Below are positions 61,909 through 64,000 of a stretch of 64,000 nt of DNA, in pieces. Every line of letters begins with the position of its first letter. Within the stretch, counting starts at the first letter, position 1. Source of the stretch: Opitutaceae bacterium (GTDB lineage Bacteria; Verrucomicrobiota; Verrucomicrobiia; Opitutales; Opitutaceae). Under the pieces are notes generated by a model. The model did no database searches. It was not told where the DNA came from and was given only the letters and a program-made list of their open reading frames with translations. A program made the position numbers and the translations under genes. Where the stretch lies: the NCBI GenBank assembly GCA_016711225.1, contig JADJTK010000051.1, positions 124,001 to 188,000 on the forward strand. The letters run 5' to 3'.

Positions 61909-62559
61909 CTACTCCTTGGCCGAGACGAACATCGCAACAGCCTGTGAACGGCGGGTGACGTCGAGCTTGGTGAAGACGTTGGCCAGGTAGTTCTTCACCG
62001 TCTTTTCGGTGAGCCCGAGATCATTGCCCACCTCTTTGTTCGTCTTGCCCTCGGCGATGAGGGTGAGCACGCGCCGCTCCTGTGCCGAAAGACTGGAAAC
62101 GGGATTGCCGGCCACCGCCGAGCGGTGGCGCATGAGCCCGAGCACCTGCGCGGTGGCCTGTGGGTCGAGGACCGACTTGCCGGCTGCCACGTCGTGCACG
62201 GCCTGCACCAGGTCCTCCGCGCCGACCTCCTTGAGCAGGTAGCCCTGGCCCCCGCTGTGGATGGCCTCGTTGATCAGCTTGTCGTCGATGACCGAGGTCA
62301 GGAAGAGCACGCGGATCTGCGGGTTGTCCTTGAGAATCTGGCGGCAGACGTCGAAGCCGGTGCCGTCGGGCAGGCGGATGTCGAGAAGCATGACATCCGG
62401 GCGTACCCGCGCGGCCATGGCGACGGCTTCGGAGACCTTGCCGGCCTCGCCGACGATGGTGATGTCGCGCTCGGCAGTGAGCAGGGCCTTCAGGCCCAGG
62501 CGCACAACTTGGCTGTCGTCGACGATGGCGAGGCGGAGGGCGGCGGTGGCGGCTTTCAT
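61909..62559 (-). CDS. NarL/LuxR-family response regulator
   Basis: The 216-residue protein has a receiver domain with acidic residues D14-D15 and phospho-acceptor D60 (VMLLDIRLPDG), then a LuxR-type helix-turn-helix with LSAQERRVLTLIAEGKTNKE and VGNDLGLTEKTVKNYLANVF. Its start overlaps the stop of the histidine kinase gene by four bases, so the two form a two-component system. The regulon is unknown. Confidence 0.93.
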   Translation of the reverse strand: MKAATAALRLAIVDDSQVVRLGLKALLTAERDITIVGEAGKVSEAVAMAARVRPDVMLLDIRLPDGTGFDVCRQILKDNPQIRVLFLTSVIDDKLINEAIHSGGQGYLLKEVGAEDLVQAVHDVAAGKSVLDPQATAQVLGLMRHRSAVAGNPVSSLSAQERRVLTLIAEGKTNKEVGNDLGLTEKTVKNYLANVFTKLDVTRRSQAVAMFVSAKE

Positions 62560-63839
62560 GGGTTTTCAGGCAAAGGGGGCGCGGAGAACTCGACCACAAT
62601 GCGGGTGCCGACGCCAGCTTCGCTGTTGCAGCGTAGGGTGGCACCCAGGCGCGCGGCGCGGGCCTGCATGTTGTCGCGGCCGTGGCCGCGCTCGGCGCGG
62701 TGGATGTCGAACCCGGAACCGTTGTCGTGAACCAGCAGGGCGATGGCGTTGCCGTGGCGATGGAGCCGCACCGAGATGTGGCGGGCGCCTCCGTGGCGCA
62801 GGCTGTTGCTGATCGCTTCGCGCACGATTTGCAGCAGATCGGTGACGTGGTCCGGCGGAATGTGCCGGGCAGCCTCCTCGTCGATGCGCAGGTCGTAATC
62901 GATGGGGCGGCCGGCGGCGAGATTGTGGGCGAGGGTCTGGACGGAGTCGGCGAAGCTGCGCTCCTGAAGCTTCTCGGGGGCTAGGCCGGAGATGTATTCG
63001 CGGACCTCCCGGATGGCGGCGTTGAGGGTCTGGAGCGCGGTTTCGATGAGGTTGCGGGCTTCGGCGGGATCCTGAGTGAGGGCCCTGCGTCCGGCTTGGA
63101 TGGTGAGGCCGGTGGCATAGAGCGATTGGATGAGGCCGTCGTGCAGGTCGCGGCCCATGTTGATCTTCTCCTGCAACGCCCGGTTGAGCAGCACTTGGTT
63201 GAGATGGCTATCGGCCTCGGCGCGCTGGCGCTCGCTGCGCTCCTGCTCGAGCTCGACGGATTGGCGGGCCGAACGGGCGGCGAGGTGGCTGAGCACAGTG
63301 AATTCGCCCGAAGGGGCGCCGGGCGCGGAGGCCTCGGTGGTATCCTCGCTGCGCAGCCAGCGGCGATCGATGACTACCAGCAGGATGAGCACCAGCAGGA
63401 GCAGCAAGGCGAAGGAGAGCAATACGGCGCTCACCCGCTGGAGCAGGGCCATCGCCCGCACGGTCGGCGGCGGCGCAAGCACCACCTGGACCTGGGCCTC
63501 GGGAAGCCCGTCGGCGTTGAGGAAGCTGTGGTTGAAGCGCCAACGGATGCTGGTGGTCGAGGGACGGGGTGTTTGGGCGGTGCTCGGAGGGGTGTCGAGC
63601 ACGAGAATCTCGGCGTCGAGCGCCCGCGAGAGTTGGTCCGCCAATTCCGGAGTCCATGGGGGCGGTCCGGCCTTGGCTAAAGCTAGGATGTCGGCGAATT
63701 GGGCGGCCCGGCTGTGCAGGGTGTCGCGCAGCAGTTGTTCGTTCTGTTGCCGCAACCAGCTGTTGGTGAAAACGAGGGAGGCGAGGAACAGCAGCAGCAA
63801 ACCCAAGGCCAAGCCGAGGATGCGAATGATCCGTTTCAT
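62556..63839 (-). CDS. Membrane sensor histidine kinase, NarX/DesK-like (HisKA_3)
   Basis: The 427-residue kinase has a first helix at about residues 5-27, an extracytoplasmic sensing region of about 105 residues, and a second helix at about 135-157. A coiled-coil linker leads to the HisKA_3 domain with phospho-acceptor His233 in MGRDLHDGLIQSLY. The ATP-binding domain shows REAISNSLRHGGARHISVRL and the G-box DNGSGFD. The small sensing region has no recognised fold. It pairs with the overlapping response regulator. Confidence 0.93.
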   Translation of the reverse strand: MKRIIRILGLALGLLLLFLASLVFTNSWLRQQNEQLLRDTLHSRAAQFADILALAKAGPPPWTPELADQLSRALDAEILVLDTPPSTAQTPRPSTTSIRWRFNHSFLNADGLPEAQVQVVLAPPPTVRAMALLQRVSAVLLSFALLLLLVLILLVVIDRRWLRSEDTTEASAPGAPSGEFTVLSHLAARSARQSVELEQERSERQRAEADSHLNQVLLNRALQEKINMGRDLHDGLIQSLYATGLTIQAGRRALTQDPAEARNLIETALQTLNAAIREVREYISGLAPEKLQERSFADSVQTLAHNLAAGRPIDYDLRIDEEAARHIPPDHVTDLLQIVREAISNSLRHGGARHISVRLHRHGNAIALLVHDNGSGFDIHRAERGHGRDNMQARAARLGATLRCNSEAGVGTRIVVEFSAPPLPENP

Positions 63840-64000
63840 GGAGCGGGGGGCGGACGGGGGCGAGAGCTCATCTGGGCGGCAGGCTTGCGGTCGGAGGAGG
63901 GGCCGATCAACGCAGGTAGCAAACGCCCGAGTTCCCGGTCCCGCAAGCGTCCCGAGTGTGCGAGGCGTGTGAAAACGCCGCGATTTGTGCCCGGCTGCCG
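63840..64000. other. Window end, no gene recognised
   Basis: The final 161 bases lie upstream of the histidine kinase gene, so they should carry its promoter. I find no clear -35/-10 pair, no repeat and no open frame with protein-like sequence. Confidence 0.3.

Noticed and set aside
61229..61990. A 253-codon plus-strand frame covering the cytochrome remnant.
   Set aside because: Only about 50 residues resemble a protein; the rest is antisense to the PEP-CTERM and PP2C sequences, so I describe only the remnant.

Overview
This 64 kb window is GC-rich chromosomal DNA that looks like a member of the Opitutaceae (phylum Verrucomicrobiota). The support is indirect: outer-membrane lipid A genes, PEP-CTERM proteins, an alternative complex III linked to a cbb3-type oxidase, bacillithiol genes, polysaccharide-degrading enzymes with a C-terminal DxDGxxDxxEYxxxTDP-type tail, and many short intergenic hairpin repeats. 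I see no rRNA, tRNA, CRISPR array, integrase, transposase or phage module.

Layout. 1-4.7 kb: lipid A neighbourhood (Gfo/Idh/MocA oxidoreductase, lpxB) with an exported glycosidase between the two genes. 4.9-7.4 kb: GH3 beta-glucosidase with a PA14 insert. 7.4-10.7 kb: a small zinc-ribbon membrane protein, an NtrC-type response regulator, a small membrane protein and a repeat-rich stretch. 10.7-18.5 kb: a minus-strand sugar-acid operon (2-hydroxyacid dehydrogenase, gnd, Ldh-family dehydrogenase, SDR, tagaturonate epimerase) divergent from a XylR-like AraC regulator, with a 21-bp-spaced direct repeat between them. 18.7-22.2 kb: a MacAB-type efflux operon. 22.3-24.0 kb: coaD, divergent from pgsA-pgpA. 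24.2-27.7 kb: a CE7 acetylesterase and a parallel beta-helix protein. 28-35 kb: a metal-type permease, a chemoreceptor, and a MoxR-DUF58-transglutaminase trio. 35-38.4 kb: a PEP-CTERM protein, an HTH protein, RNase PH and an orphan Hpt protein. 39-51 kb: actABCDEF, a small membrane protein, ccoS, ccoN, ccoO and a monoheme cytochrome, so quinol oxidation and oxygen reduction are encoded side by side. 51-52.4 kb: an ECF sigma factor with a cysteine-rich anti-sigma-like partner. 52.4-60.4 kb: a tightly overlapping run of DUF2911 protein, long PIG-L deacetylase, 59-aa membrane protein, sodium:solute symporter, compact BshC-like protein, BshB1 and BshA, i.e. a bacillithiol locus. 60.7-63.8 kb: a second PEP-CTERM protein, a scar of two gene fragments, and a NarL-type two-component system.

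Two window-wide themes deserve attention. First, many intergenic gaps hold short hairpins that resemble REP/REPIN elements: most carry GTAG (or CTAC on the other strand) next to the stem although the stems differ in sequence, and several form inverted pairs, three of them inside the respiratory cluster. Second, five genes (the 1.1 kb glycosidase, the GH3 enzyme, uxaE, pgsA, pgpA) are broken by one-base shifts, mostly in G or C runs. In pgsA the one-base correction rebuilds the family signature with exact spacing, so at least some of these are probably sequencing errors.
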